Shown: positions 1-11,457, numbered from the stretch's first letter. The stretch: 49,870 nucleotides of DNA from Hypholoma sublateritium FD-334 SS-4 (GCA_000827495.1 KN817708.1:1-49870); one strand, 5' to 3'. Translations and numbers: made by a program. Notes: generated from the letters alone by a model not told the origin.

Positions 1-229
1 GATAGAGTTCTTCATAAACGGAAAGACGACAGAGCAACCGAGGCATTGAGGCTGGTTCTAATCGCCATTAAGCTTCAGAATTCGCTGGTCACTGGTTATA
101 ACAATATTCTCGTACCTCAATTGCTTGACGCTCAACATCTGATCCAGCGTCTTTGATCTTTTTGCATTTCAGGCATATTGAGCTTGCNAGGTTCGGAAAC
201 TTGATACCACAGCCAGTGCAGACCCCCAT
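1..229 (-). CDS. Cys4-module protein, 5' part only (runs off left edge)
   Basis: Not a family I can name. Reading from the ATG at 229 (an alternative in-frame ATG lies at 277), the first exon (229-116) encodes a module with spacing C-X2-C-X11-C-X2-C: CTGC, then GIKFPN..SSI, then CLKC, followed by a lysine-rich and charged stretch. A 58-nt intron (115-58, gtacga...attag) fits in phase 0. The second exon (57-1) starts a second copy of the module: CLGC followed by SVVFPFMKNSI, exactly 11 residues, before the window ends where the next CXXC would fall. This suggests tandem zinc-ribbon-like modules. Metal binding is inferred from cysteine spacing only. One ambiguous base (188) lies inside the module. 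The spacing equals that of the two microproteins at 28995 and 32861. Confidence 0.5.
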
Positions 230-471
230 CGTAGATATGATCGGACGGTGTGTTTCAAGCGGCAGAAAGGCAAGCAAAAACGTAAAGGGAGCAGAGAGAA
301 GTATATTCGGTGTATATGTAAAGAAAAAATGGGGCGCGCGGCACCAAACTTTAACTGTATAGCACTATCACTTTTTTTGTATCAGCCAGGCATCCAATGG
401 AAGAATACATCGGANCTTACTTCTCAACCACAACAAGCAAGACCGATTGATCCAAGTTTCCGCCAGAGTCC

Positions 472-955
472 CTACAGTACTGGGACCGCAGCAATCCGCT
501 GCGCCAGATCATCGGCCNTCATGCAGGTGATGGAGGTCCCCAGCGAATNGACCAGCGGGAGGGCAGCACATCTGCCGTGTACGATATCATATGCATTAGT
601 ACAGTACATCGATGGATGGCCGGCGGAGAAATAGCCTCTGGGCACTCACATTGTGCCACTTCCACAGGGCTGGATGACGAACTTTCCACTGACGCATTGT
701 GCGAGCTTGTCCTGGACGCAGGCAATAGGTTCGGCGTCGGTGCACGCGGAGTCGGCTGATAGGCATTGAGTAAGGGCCCAAACTTGAGCACGATGGCAGC
801 CTGGCCATTCGCCAGATCNAACTTGCCTGACGTGCCACCCTGGAATATTGCAAGGTGCGCGCCAATGCGGACAGAGACAGAGAGAGCGCCAGCGTTACAG
901 CTCGTTTAGTGGCACTAGGCAATGGATTTCTCAGTATACAATATGGCGACCCCAT
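472..955 (-). pseudogene. CBM19-like secreted protein remnant with frameshifts
   Basis: The reverse strand carries, in order, a hydrophobic leader-like run (LALSLSLSALA), a GGTSGK..DLANGQAAIVL segment, a Cys-rich core (ADSACTDAEPIACVQ, then LAQCVSGKFVIQPCGSGT) and, after a probable intron of about 55-60 nt (gtgagtgcc...cacggcag), a last exon with CAALPLV.SLGTSITC, ending at the TAG at 474-472. This order and the FALPLVN..GTSITC-type signature are familiar from small basidiomycete proteins annotated as CBM19 (chitin-binding) proteins. The leader, the DLANGQ segment and the Cys core lie in three different frames, so at least two frameshifts separate them. Ambiguous bases at 518, 549 and 819 mean sequencing error cannot be excluded. 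Otherwise this is a decayed gene. If intact it would be secreted and would bind chitin-like glycans. Confidence 0.5.
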
Positions 956-2244
956 TATGCCAGTGGTCCATTCACCTCAATCCGGCATCGCGTGGCAGTA
1001 TGTACGATACCTAATTGGCGGCTCGTCGTCTTAGATCCACGAGCAGTGACAAACCCATGATCGTTCTCTGGATGTTAGGTGAATATGGTGACAGTTCAAG
1101 CGACTCTGAATCCGACTCGTCGAATTTGAGGAATAAACAAACATGTTCGCTGTCATATGATTTTTATGACTCAGCAGCATAATGAGTACTGCCTCCGAAC
1201 TGCCTCGCCATCGACAATCGTCGTTCCAACATTGTTCCAATGTTCAACTTGAATTTTCCGAGAAAAACATATGAATATAAAAGAAGCGCTTACATATGGT
1301 CTCATTCTTCCTTGGACTTTATAGAAAAAACATATGAATTTAAAAGAAAACATAAGCACAAAATATCATGGCGTGTTCTGCTGTAAAAAAGACCTTATGT
1401 TTGCCTTATGTCAACAACATTGACTCTTTTATTTTGCGAAAAACATGAGAAATAAGACATATAAACCACATCGACGNCCGAGAAAACATATTAAATGGCA
1501 ATGAGAAGGCGGGGCAACATGGCAGGCAGTTGCGAAAGGCCGCGGGAACGGCGGACACGAGCCTTCCATTTGATTCTGATCTAAAATCCTGGCTGATACT
1601 CCTGGCGCACCGTAGAATGGTTCATAACGGACGGCACCACGTACACGATCCGCAGCGGCGCCCGCTGGGGTCGCACCGTGGGTGTATGTTGCAGTCGTCC
1701 TCAATTCGAACGCGCCGTCGTCCTCCCGCGCGCCATCCATCGCGCTGAGTACAAAATAAGGAAGGGAAACAGCGCGGCCGCACATACTGCGTGAAAGGGC
1801 GAATCGCTGCTGTCGCCGAGTCGAGTATGCGCATTTGCATTGCGCGTCGGTAGCTCCTGTCACTAAACAGAGGACTCAGGACGCGCGCTGAACGTTGAAC
1901 ACTTGAGAGCCTAGAACGTGTAACGTAGCGCGACTGGCCCCGAAGCCAACCTACTTGCAGGCTGACGACTTGCTGACCACGAGTTGACGACGAGCGCATG
2001 TGTGCCTATACTAGTGATCAGGATTCAGCCGAGCAGGATGAGGGTGTAAAGGGAGCGTTACGCGGTCTAGGCCCTCTCGCTGGTCTCTCGGCAAACAAGT
2101 CCTTACAAGTTACATAATCTTTTCAACGAACTTGAAATTGCGCTTCTTCTACCATCATACGCCGTGTCCTCCCACAATCCTTTTTCACTTGTTTTTCACC
2201 GACTGGACTCGCCCCAGACTCCAGTACGCTCACATTTGAAAATC
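956..2244. other. Gene-free stretch
   Basis: No convincing coding region on either strand. It holds an AT-rich part with a direct repeat of ACATATGAATWTAAAAGAA (near 1267-1285 and 1330-1348, 63 nt apart, one mismatch) and, from about 1500 to 2100, GC-richer sequence whose open frames look like composition shadows. Confidence 0.5.
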
Positions 2245-2334
2245 ATGACAAAAATTAGCCACCTACCGATCGAACTATTGGAGTACATCTTCGACGCTGC
2301 GGCCACGACGTTTTCGCCTAAATGGCACCGGTAG
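2245..2334 (+). pseudogene. F-box N-terminus relic
   Basis: An ATG at 2245 opens 29 codons ending in TAG. They read MTKISHLPIELLEYIFDAAA and a short tail. The LPxELLxxIFxxA pattern is the start of an F-box, the SKP1-binding part of SCF ubiquitin-ligase adaptors, which are very numerous in Agaricomycetes. About 35 nt further on, a different frame reads GSLANVSVAFVSQC, which could be a continuation of the same decayed gene. No leucine-rich body follows before the convergent carboxypeptidase gene. Most likely a broken fragment. An unlisted intron joining it to a later exon is possible, but I could not find one. Confidence 0.35.
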
Positions 2335-2728
2335 CAGAAATATTGGGAAGATCCGCTTTATTTCATTTTGGCTCACTAGCAAACGTCAGCGTAGCATTTG
2401 TATCGCAATGCGTAATTCCATTTTACCGTTGGTGATGCTTTATGATGTATATCAATATCTTGTAAACAGTGCTGAAGCTATCTCCGAAACTGGTTTGAAA
2501 TAAGACGCGACGAGTCGTGAGGTCCGAGGAGCACACCCCGCTCCATTCATTTTTGTACGGATGTCCAAATTTTTTATAGTGATGAAAAGCCAACCTCATG
2601 TCCTAGGCCAACTTCCTGATTTTGATTCTTTTTCGACCAACTTCAAGGCCCAATTCGGACCCTTACCTAAAAAAACAAAGATTGTAACTACTCGAGTTAG
2701 GCTCGCCGCATACTGAAGATGTTAATAG

Positions 2729-4866
2729 TTATGTGCTGGATAAACTCTCGTCACGCATGATTTGTGTGAAGAATTGTGCCGCTGCTTGACCATAGGCCAA
2801 GGTGCCATACTTTCAAACAGAATCAGTAACACAGTCCTACGAACGCAACGTATTATTGTCGTACCTTGTAGGCTGCGACTTTGTGGCCGGCTCCAAAAAT
2901 ACGCACGTAAGAAAACCTTCCAGCATTCTTGTAGATCCCCGTTTCTTGACCGGCGACTTTGAAGGTCTTGAATTCCTGACGCTTGAATGTATCCGAGTAG
3001 ATGGTCTGGAGGTTATTGACCTATAACGAGAACAGTTCCAGTTAGTTTTATATGTGTGCAACCAGAAATGTGGGAGTTACCATCGCCTCGACGCCGTAGT
3101 GATTCAAGATATAGTCCTACAGAATTGGTGAGTAGATGGACTGGTGTATTTTCGTTGAATTCGTACAGCCCCGCCATCGTATATTATTGTCCTGATCTGG
3201 AGGAACCATCGAAGGTGAGAAATGGACATTATCCATTTAATTTTGAAGGACACGGCGCCTCACCCCAGAGTTAATAACGAACTCCAAATCAGGGGCAGAA
3301 TTTCTCATCCAGTCACCTACAAACACATCTCAGAATATAGGCTGAGATTGTTCATATGGGCTTACCAGTCTTCGAGAAGTTTCGGTATACAGCGTTGCTG
3401 ACTTGAACCCAAGTGACTTCTCCACCAATGTTCGGCGCGATAGCGTTCAGATAGGTTGTAATTTCTGGTGGATAAGGATCGGGGTTTTGCGTTAGAACAT
3501 AGTAGACGTCCCAGTTTCCCGCAAGTGGCGAAAGTATATTGTTGTTGCAGAAGCTTTGAGCCGAAGAGCAAATCGCATCGGTCCCGTTCACACCATTGCA
3601 GGCAATGATCTAGATTTATAAAGTAACGTCAAATATTGAGATGTTTCGAGTCGAAGAGGGACAGGTGGCCTACCAAATCTTTGCATCCAGTTACAGGCGT
3701 CGTCCAAGATACATTCGCAGCAGCAATAACGTCTTCGGTTACCAGAGGATGATATGGATTGTGACCGGCATAAGTGATGTATCCAGGGTATTGAATGAGT
3801 GGGTTCTAATAGGCACATGTCAGGAAGATTATCGCCATGCCCAAGGAAAATTCATACCGTGAGGCCATCCCCAATTCCAAGAACTTGGAGGCCAAGGGTA
3901 ATTCCTGAGATCTGTCGCTTGGAAATTGCCTCGTTTTGGGTCAGGAAATACCTGTAAAAAATTTCCGTTCGTCTTAACAATATTATATACTTTGTTATGC
4001 CACATACGCTGCAAACGTCGGACCATAGTGACCTCCGTAGCTATAGATTATAATTAAATGACGAAGAATGATGATCAAATAAATTACACACGATTCTGTC
4101 CAGAGACCGAGCTTCTGGAAGCGCAGGTGTGCAAATCTCGAATCTGAAAGGAATATTTGGAGGAACGTCCAAACATCAGCAGCAGCCTCTTCAGACGTTC
4201 CGACTTTGAGATCTCCGTACGAGAAGCCCACCCCCACAGGTTGATCGATGTAGAGAACGTTGACTTCGTTGTTCCACGAAAAAGGGTTCAGGGTGACCGA
4301 GGTGCTGTCATTGGTGATCCGGCAGGGGCCATGTTCTTGAAGCAGGCCGACCATACTCGAGCTACCCGGCTAAAATTGAATGGTTCAACAAAGCTGTAAA
4401 TGCGGAATAATGTAGAACAACGTACACCGCCGTTGAACCAAAGAACGAGGGGGGCAGTCTCAGGACTGTTTCTGGAGTCGAAATACCAAAACCTGTAATG
4501 AATTGAGCGTCATGTTGTCCTTTTTCGTGTGACTTCATACCAAAGACTTTCTGTAGCGGTAAGGTCGCCATAGCCCGACGCCTGAAACACATGAGGAGTT
4601 GTCTCTATCACAATGATAAAAAGGTCTATCTCATGCTCTGGATAGAGGAGAAACATGCACCCACCGCATATTCCAGAGTTTTCTACTACACGTAATTTTC
4701 CAGGAGTGGTCACGACGTCCACCACTTGCGGTATAGCGAACAACTCTGCAAAATCAGAGTTAGGTCCGGGAACGCCCCCGATAACCCCGTCAACGACGGG
4801 AATCTCCCCCGCATGTACCAAAGGCCAAGTATACAAAGAGAGGAGAGATATTAGAGTCAATCGCAT
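2729..4866 (-). CDS. Serine carboxypeptidase, family S10, secreted
   Basis: Removes C-terminal amino acids from peptides, probably outside the cell or in the vacuole. The chosen ATG (4866) opens a signal peptide (MRLTLISLLSLYTWPLVHA). Exons then read GKLRVVENSGIC, the ASGYGDLTATESLW strand, FNGG/PGSSSMVGL (oxyanion hole), EHGPCRI, LYIDQPVGVGFSYG, WTES/YGGHYGP (nucleophile), LGIGDGLT, CNGVNGTDAICSS, DWMRNSAPDLEFVINSG, YDGGA/DYILNHYG (catalytic Asp in ADYI) and FGAGHKVAAYK (catalytic His), ending at the TAA at 2729. All three triad residues are present. About 12 short GT-AG introns reconcile the frames. The intron near 4088-4030 splits the nucleophile Ser codon (TC/C), so the triad appears only in spliced mRNA. 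The usual GAGHxVP proline is Ala here. I see no disabling lesion. A relic of a second copy lies just upstream. Confidence 0.9.
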
Positions 4867-5571
4867 GATGAGCGCCTTGAATGAATGGCCAGAAATCCAA
4901 TCCTTCTGAAGATATATATTCCAAATTCTATTTTTGTCCACAACTTCGAAGCTCGGAACGAACTCTGTAAACGGGCCGTTTATCTTGGAGCGTTGCTTCT
5001 ATACCTCTTCGCTGCCGTATAATAGGACATCTAAGAAGATAGGATCCATGCGATACGATCAAAGCCAGGAAGGATAGCGTGGTTGTGACCACGATAGCAA
5101 GCACATAATGCATAGATCCCCGAAGGACAGCAAGAACATCCAATTTGCACAATCGTGCAGGAAAAGCACGCAAACAGTTATTTTTAAGAGTTTTCCGCAC
5201 GTCGTGTTCCAAACTTGACTTCAAATACTGCTCTACTTCTAGATATTTAGATAAATCGTTGGTAAAGGGTAATTTTTTGTCAGATAACCTCAGGTAGGTT
5301 CCAGGCCGGAACCACCACCAGCAAATCCAACTAATATCTTGTCGTCAGAGCTGAGGTAACATCACCTAATTATGCGGTCATATTGCGATGACTTCAGCGG
5401 TCCGACGACGACGACGAGCTCAGGAAGCATCATGTACGAATCATTGTCAGCGGACCCTTCTTTACTGCCCGTAAATTAATTTGTTCAAACATTTCCGATG
5501 CGGCCTGTCCAACGGAAAGCTTTCCTAGCTATCACGAGATGATGTCAGACCTCCGAGAAGAGTGAGTGACC

Positions 5572-5830
5572 AATCGACAGTGATAACACTCTCGAACAGA
5601 GGTCGTGAAATCCTCATCCAATCACCTAAAACTCGAATATTTCAGCCTACGACAACGAGGGAGGTCACTCCCCAGTCGTCGCGAGATTGTTATATACATC
5701 TCTTCCAGAAGGGAATTCGCGCCGAAGTTGTCAGCGAGAGGCGAAAGAATGTTGTTACGGAATCTCTGCGCCTTGGAGGAGACAGCGTTCGAGCCGCCGT
5801 TGTTACGAGATATCTGCGTATAGTAGGATT
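5572..5830 (-). pseudogene. Decayed S10 carboxypeptidase fragment
   Basis: Reverse-strand translation gives AQRFRNNILSPLADNFGA and then, after a conserved acceptor-like site (ttttag/GTGATTGGATG), DWMRISRPLFESVITV. These match the neighbouring intact S10 gene at AQSFCNNNILSPLAGNW and DWMRNSAPDLEFVINSG, including an intron acceptor placed immediately before DWMR. The piece between them no longer resembles the protein, and neither the N-terminal nor the C-terminal triad parts are visible nearby. The fragment has the same orientation as the intact gene and lies about 0.7 kb upstream of its start. That fits an old tandem duplicate that has decayed. Identification rests on short motif runs, so boundaries are approximate. 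Confidence 0.55.
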
Positions 5831-5899
5831 TCCGTCAGCGTATCACTCTCATAAAAGCGGCGTATATGAGCTTTTACATTAAGTAGAAGTTCACGAGGC

Positions 5900-6540
5900 G
5901 TTTTCTTCGGCAATAGTGGAGCGAGACACAAATGCGCGGTATGGGTTGAGCGCTTCCTCGCTGCCCCATCCGCGGCGTGCGTCCGCGGCGCCACCTCCCC
6001 TGCTCCCGTCACCAGCTTACCGCACCGCACCGCACCATGCCCACAGAGCACCCGACCACCCGACCGCGTAATATTGACTGGGCATCAACGAAGGGAGAGA
6101 CGTAGGGGCCAGACCCGGAGCAGCGGCGCGGCCGCCGGGAGGCGATGCATAGGGCGGCAGTGCGCGCTGCCGCGCCTGCGTCCTCCTCCCGCCGCAGTGG
6201 AGGCGGCGACGGCATCGCGCCCGCCTCACGCCTGCATCTTCGGCCTCGCGTCGATGAAGACGCTGGTCCTGCGCGGCACGCCCACACGCGGAGACCCCCC
6301 GCCACGCGAAGGGAGTGCTTGCAGGTCGCAGAGGTGTATGCAGGGAAGGGTCCGTGTGCTGTGCGGAGGGTCGGCGAGGGTGGGCGCGCACGGGCGGCGT
6401 AACGAGGCGTAGGCGGTACCGCGCCACGAGTTCAACGCGGAGCGCGCGCCGAATGAGTACTTAGTGGAACGGCCCTGCGCCGACGAAGGCGGCAGCGAAA
6501 GGAAGGAATAAGGCGAGAGGTGCGACACCGGCTGCTTTGT
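5900..6540. repeat. GC/CpG-rich island, no gene
   Basis: Strongly GC- and CpG-rich sequence with long open frames on both strands at once, which is a composition effect rather than coding. Begins shortly after the S10 relic and ends about 400 nt before the 3' end of HET gene 1. Resembles other islands in the window in composition. Confidence 0.45.
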
Positions 6541-6947
6541 TGGTTGGTAATGTGACGGGAGGCTGGCGACGCATTGGGAGAGGGGACGCGAAAGGGCTGG
6601 TATCGGGTTCTGGAGACTTGGAGTGCGTAGTGCTGGATAACGCTAAAAATTTGGCGCCCCTGGGCAGAGAGGCAATATCATTGTCAAAGTGCTGGCAACC
6701 TCGAACTCGTCCAGCGGAAGCGGTGATTCAGTCACATGGTCACATATTAAAGCGCGGGTACCAGTAACCAGACCCGCGCCACCGCTCTCGTAATTCCTTT
6801 GTGATTCCCTACGGAAGACATCAAATAACATCCATGAGTCATTTTCCTTTTCTACTTTGTCATTGCTTTGACACAACTATTACTTCAATACTTGTCAATT
6901 TCTACCGCCAGAATGCGCTGATTGATACTACAATGTTTATGTATGTA

Positions 6948-9127
6948 CTACAAATACATTGTACGAAATGTCATTCCATGGTGGTTCAATTCGTCTTTGG
7001 GAATTCTGAGCGAGCTGTTGTTGTGGCAAACGATGTCAAATGTAAAGCGGTGACCGTCGAACTGGCCTGCTTTTAATACAAGATCTTCCGGTATTTCCCA
7101 TCCTTCCAATTTTGTTTGGGGCTGTAATTTTATGGCGAAGCATAGACCGTTTTCAGGTAGTAGCACCTCTGTAGGTTTCTCCACAATATTAAGCACGGCG
7201 AAGGCAGAGACATTATTGCAGCTCTCTTCGCTGCTAAACAAAGCACCATCAAGCACTCTGTATGTGTCGTCTCCGATTCCAAAAGTAGCGGAATAATTTC
7301 CTTTAGGTAAAGGGGTATTATCCGTACTCTTTTCCACTATACTGAAAGGCATCAGGAGTACCGGTACGCAGAGGCCCATGTGCGACAGTGTAATTGGCAA
7401 AGATAATGGGGATGGAGAATAGAAGGCCACGTTTCTATTTGAATGCGTATATGCGCGAGGGCTGCTGGGGATTAATGCACTGGAGGAAACCCCGGAATAG
7501 AAATCATAGGAATCACGGTTCGCATGGCCAAAACTCCAGTTCGCGATCTCCAGCTTTGACGTGGATCCGAATGTTATTTTCGAGCTCAGAATCTCTCTGA
7601 TGAGACGATAGAATGCGTAATCTGCACCCTCGCCATACCCTGTCGGCATGCTGACATCGAAAAGGCCCATAAGGGAATACGCAGTGTCCTCCTCCCGCGT
7701 AACTTTTCGATTTGCCGCCCACTGCATCTTGCGCCAGATTGGAACGTTGATAAAGAATGTAGAATCAAAGACCTCTTCCTTGACCAAGCCCGTCGCATTA
7801 CAGATCTGAGACATCAGAGGAGAATTTTTCAATTTATCAGATAGCCGGCTGATATAAGTAGGACTGTCCGATAGCGCCTCCCAGTTTTTTGAAAAGAACT
7901 TGATATAACGCGGAGCGATGAGTTCCTGGAGTGTCCAGCCTCGAGTGAACCATTTATCATTCTCCATGTCATCCCTAGACGTCGTTTCCGCAAGGAACGC
8001 AATGCAGACTTCGGCCCCCCTGTACCACTTGAACATAGAGCGTATCGACTCGTCGAGCTCAGAGCTGCTTTCCTTGTTGATACACACAGTGTCCATCCAG
8101 CCCAGACGCAGGCCGCGCCTCGCGGCTTCTTCGCAGAATTTTGCTAGCTTGTTGTATCCAGGGGACTGCGTGTCGAGCAGCGCCGTGTGGGTTTTCCACT
8201 CAGAATAGGTGACCTCGCCGCTTGGGAGCCAGGTATGAGACAAAATGGCATAATTTGCGAATGGATGTTCATACGGGTCCTCTAAGTTGGTGACGGAGTT
8301 GACCGCAGAAGATATACACTCCATGAGTTCCGATCTTTCAACGAGTTTGATACCCTTTCCATCCTGGTCGAACATGAGCAGGCGAATAGGCATATTATTG
8401 AACACCGTGTCTCGTGATTTGGCCATGATTTCTTCGATTAGCTGTTGTCTTCTCGTGTCCAAGTCTGCGTCAATTATTTCAGCATCACCGTCCTTATTGA
8501 TGTGGTGCGCCTTATCACCCACCGGCAATAATAAGATGAAAACCACTCGATTCCCATACGTGCGCATCCCATCCTTCAGCTGGCTGAACATTTGCAGAGC
8601 GATACGATTCCTTCACATCCGAGCCATCACTGTCGGTCGGCGCGGGCGGACCACATTGCGAAGATATCCCGTGAAGCGGGTACATACTCTCAGGCGACGG
8701 CTGCTCTGTATGCTGGCCATTCGGAGAACGCACAAGAGACGCAGCAAATCGTTGCAGAGCAATCAGCAGGTCTTGTCCCTCTATTGTGAGTTCAGACCCG
8801 GGGCGAACGGGGCGAGCCGGCTCTTCCGCGATCGGATGACCAGAGGTATGTGACAGGTCTGTATCAATCCCTGCACGGAAAAAATTAGCATCGAAGGCGT
8901 TTGCTACTGGATATAGTTGGGATACGCTAACCTGGCACCATTGTGCCCCCTTGCATTAACGGCAAAATAAAGTTGGCAAGCGCTGTGATAAGCGTCCGAC
9001 CCGCTCCGGCGTCGTCTGTTATCACGATAACTATGAGATAATGCTTCGATTGGTAGAAGGTGTTCGCACCTTTCCTGAATACACTGTCGTTCATTGGGAT
9101 TCTCGTCGTTGTACCTATTTGAGGCAT
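6948..9127 (-). CDS. HET-domain protein 1
   Basis: Heterokaryon-incompatibility (HET) domain protein; the family triggers cell death on non-self fusion in ascomycetes, and the role here is inferred. The large last exon carries the three HET blocks: YAILSHTWLPSGEVTY, WMDTVCINKESSSELDESIR, and KWFTRGWTLQELIAP followed by IKFFSKNW. After it come AYSLMGLFDV..PTGYGEG, typical of HET-E-like proteins, and a C-terminal region of about 200 residues ending HGMTFRTMYL. Upstream exons, found by aligning the three paralogues, are 9127-9070, 9015-8942 and from 8870. They give a short N-terminus (DDAGAGRTLITALANF) and the conserved EGQDLLIALQRFAASLV segment. The 54-nt first intron (9069-9016) has no stop in this copy and could be miscalled as coding. 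The boundary between exons 3 and 4 near 8620-8480 is unresolved. No NACHT or repeat domain is present. Confidence 0.85.
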
Positions 9128-10235
9128 GGCAGCGATGGATTGGTATTTGAATTTTATGAGCTTCTTTCAAGAAATAATGACGCTATATTAGTATACTCCA
9201 CACGCATAGTAGCTGTCCGCCATGGATGACTCACTAGCTGAGAGTACTGAGATGTGAGGAACACTGCCAGCGAGCGCATACACGGCACCAACCCGGCACC
9301 AATATTTGTTCCCAGCACTGCCCCTCTCTATTTCGGGATCTCGTCAAGAGGCCACAGCTGGTGGGCGAACACTGATCATGATGAAACTTCTCTTCTTGTT
9401 TTCCTTCATAGTCTTGTATTTCGTGCATAAACAATAAAAAGCCTGCAACACGTCGAAACTCGAAAGGGTAGATTCAGTACCGCTTTAACCACAAGATTTC
9501 TAATTACATACCAGACCAGCACCGATCCACGACCCGCTGGCGCTGAAGGTGAAAGTACACCCGAGGGCGCAGCTGCCCCCGCTGGCTAGTAGACGATGCG
9601 CGCTGGCTCTGGTTTGCCTGCGTTCACTTCCCGTGGTGGCGGGGCCAGCGACGGCGCATCGTGCAGCGCAAGCGATGCCGGTCCCGCGCTCTACCCTCGC
9701 GCGCGGCACCGGCACGGCGCGCGCACGTCACGGAGATACATGCACGTTGGTAGTCGATTGATGTAGGACTTGATAGAGGGTTGTGTAACGAGGAGTGGAA
9801 ATCTGCCCGTGACGGCGCAGCGCCAGCAGCCGCATAGCCGGCCTTGGGCGTCGGGGCGTCGCCGTGCAAGGCTGTGTATGGTGTGGGGTAGCCTGGGCAT
9901 GGCATACGATTTGCACAAGCTTATGTGGGTGTGCAGGGCGTGCGTTAGGTGCGTTCGCGTTCGCCGTTGACGCGGACGTTGGACGTTGACGTTGAAGCGT
10001 GATCGGGTTGCGACGCGGCGGGGTGCGCGACGCGGGCCTTCTTAGCGTGCGATGCTCGACGGGCCGGTGTGTTGGCACGGTGCGGTGCGGCACGGAGGAC
10101 AACCTCAAGCTCGAGCTTCAAGATCTTAGGAGAGACCTACGGAGGAGGGATTCCCGCGACGGACGTCGACTTTAAGCTCATCCAAAGTGGAAGCCAACTC
10201 AAACAAGTCATGTTATTGTAATAAGTTACATAATT
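9128..10235. other. Intergenic: HET 1 upstream region, then GC-rich island (about 9500-10130)
   Basis: From 9128 to about 9480 lies sequence alignable in part with the upstream regions of HET genes 2 and 3, including a CTCAGTACTCTCAGCTA/gtgagt block near 9232-9255. From about 9500 to 10130 the sequence becomes very CpG-rich with no recognisable coding. Confidence 0.45.
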
Positions 10236-11457
10236 TTGGCTACGAAAATTCTTTCAGCCTCGCGCAAGCCTCGCGGCAACCTCGCGGACGCTCCAGGCTT
10301 TCCCGAGACCGTCCTCCTATATTTTGCCTCCTCCTTGCCATCATCTGCGCGTCTTTGCACCCACCGCCTTCCGCTCCTGCATCAGTTAACCCTAAATTGT
10401 GTCGTCCATGATTGCGACGAAGAAGACGGTGATTTCCAGGATCCGGCCACATTTCATGAACTTTCTTCCATGACGAGCATCTCGATAACAGGTTTCAGCT
10501 TTATGGAGATCTGGGCTTATGACCGATACCAGGAATTCCCCTTAAACCGACTCTGCCCCTTCGAATTGTCCATCAACCACATTATATTTGACAGCGTCAA
10601 GCAGGTCAGGGGACTTCAAAAAAGTACTCTCTGAGATAATCGTCTACACCACTCTTTCGCTGTCGGATCTCCACCTTACATGTTCAGCGTCAGCGCAACC
10701 CAGCTTAAATAATCTCATCATTCCGGTACACCTTGCGCTTGACTCCGTCTCCTGTGAATTCCTCAAGGAATTCATGCCAACTATTTTTGGTACTGGAAAC
10801 GTGCAAATCCTTTCTTTCCAGCGGTGCTCCATGATTCCATACAATTTACTACGCCGTATGGGCTCAAACCTCTCGCACTCCCTTCAACTCCTTCAGCTCA
10901 TTGATATTCCATCCATCGAAGGCGACAACAGTATATTTGACGCAATTTCCAGCCTCGCCCCGGAACATGTACGGCTCCTTCGCTGCGAAACCGTCACCGA
11001 CCAACTGCTCAGCGACTTGGCAACGTCTGAAAGCAGTAGGGTAAAAACCTTGGAACTGCATTATTGCAACGGGTTCACTTCCAGTGGCATTCGCGCGTTT
11101 GTCCACGCTAGACAGCGTTTATATCGCGAAGACTCCTGGAATAATGATGCGTTCAAAGCGTTAGAGGTCTATGGGACGGGCCCCTTGCTCTCTGTAGACA
11201 ACGCCGCATTTTTTCTCGAAGAAGAACCTAATGAACCTCTTGATGAGCATGAGGATTCTTCAATCCTCCGCGTGGAATGGAACGTGGTAGGACATGACAG
11301 CATCCCCGACGGATACATGACGGACCTGCGCCCAGCGCACGAAGTGCGTCCGATATTTCTGGAGGAGTATTTGTGCGACTGCCCATTGAATCCGATATCA
11401 AGGGGTTCGATTTATACCGTTGATGCGGAGGAGTATTCCAAAACCACGTGCTTTTAG
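10236..11457 (+). CDS. F-box/LRR-like protein body, frameshifted at a homopolymer
   Basis: Two overlapping frames form one protein. 10236-10634 includes LLHQLTLNC, FHELSSMTSISITGF and LSINHIIFDSVKQ. 10588-11457 includes LHLTCSASAQPSLNNLIIP, VQILSFQRCSMIP, VKTLELHYCNGFTSSGI and a Cys-containing tail ending in a TAG. The spaced L..L.L..C pattern and overall style match the leucine-rich C-terminal part of Agaricomycete F-box proteins, which select targets for SCF ubiquitin ligases. The frame switch falls in or beside a run of six A (10618-10623). One base gained or lost there would restore a single frame, so this may be a homopolymer sequencing error or a real lesion. The first frame lacks an ATG near its start. 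A preceding intron ending tttcag at about 10257 is likely, and no F-box exon was found upstream. Confidence 0.5.
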
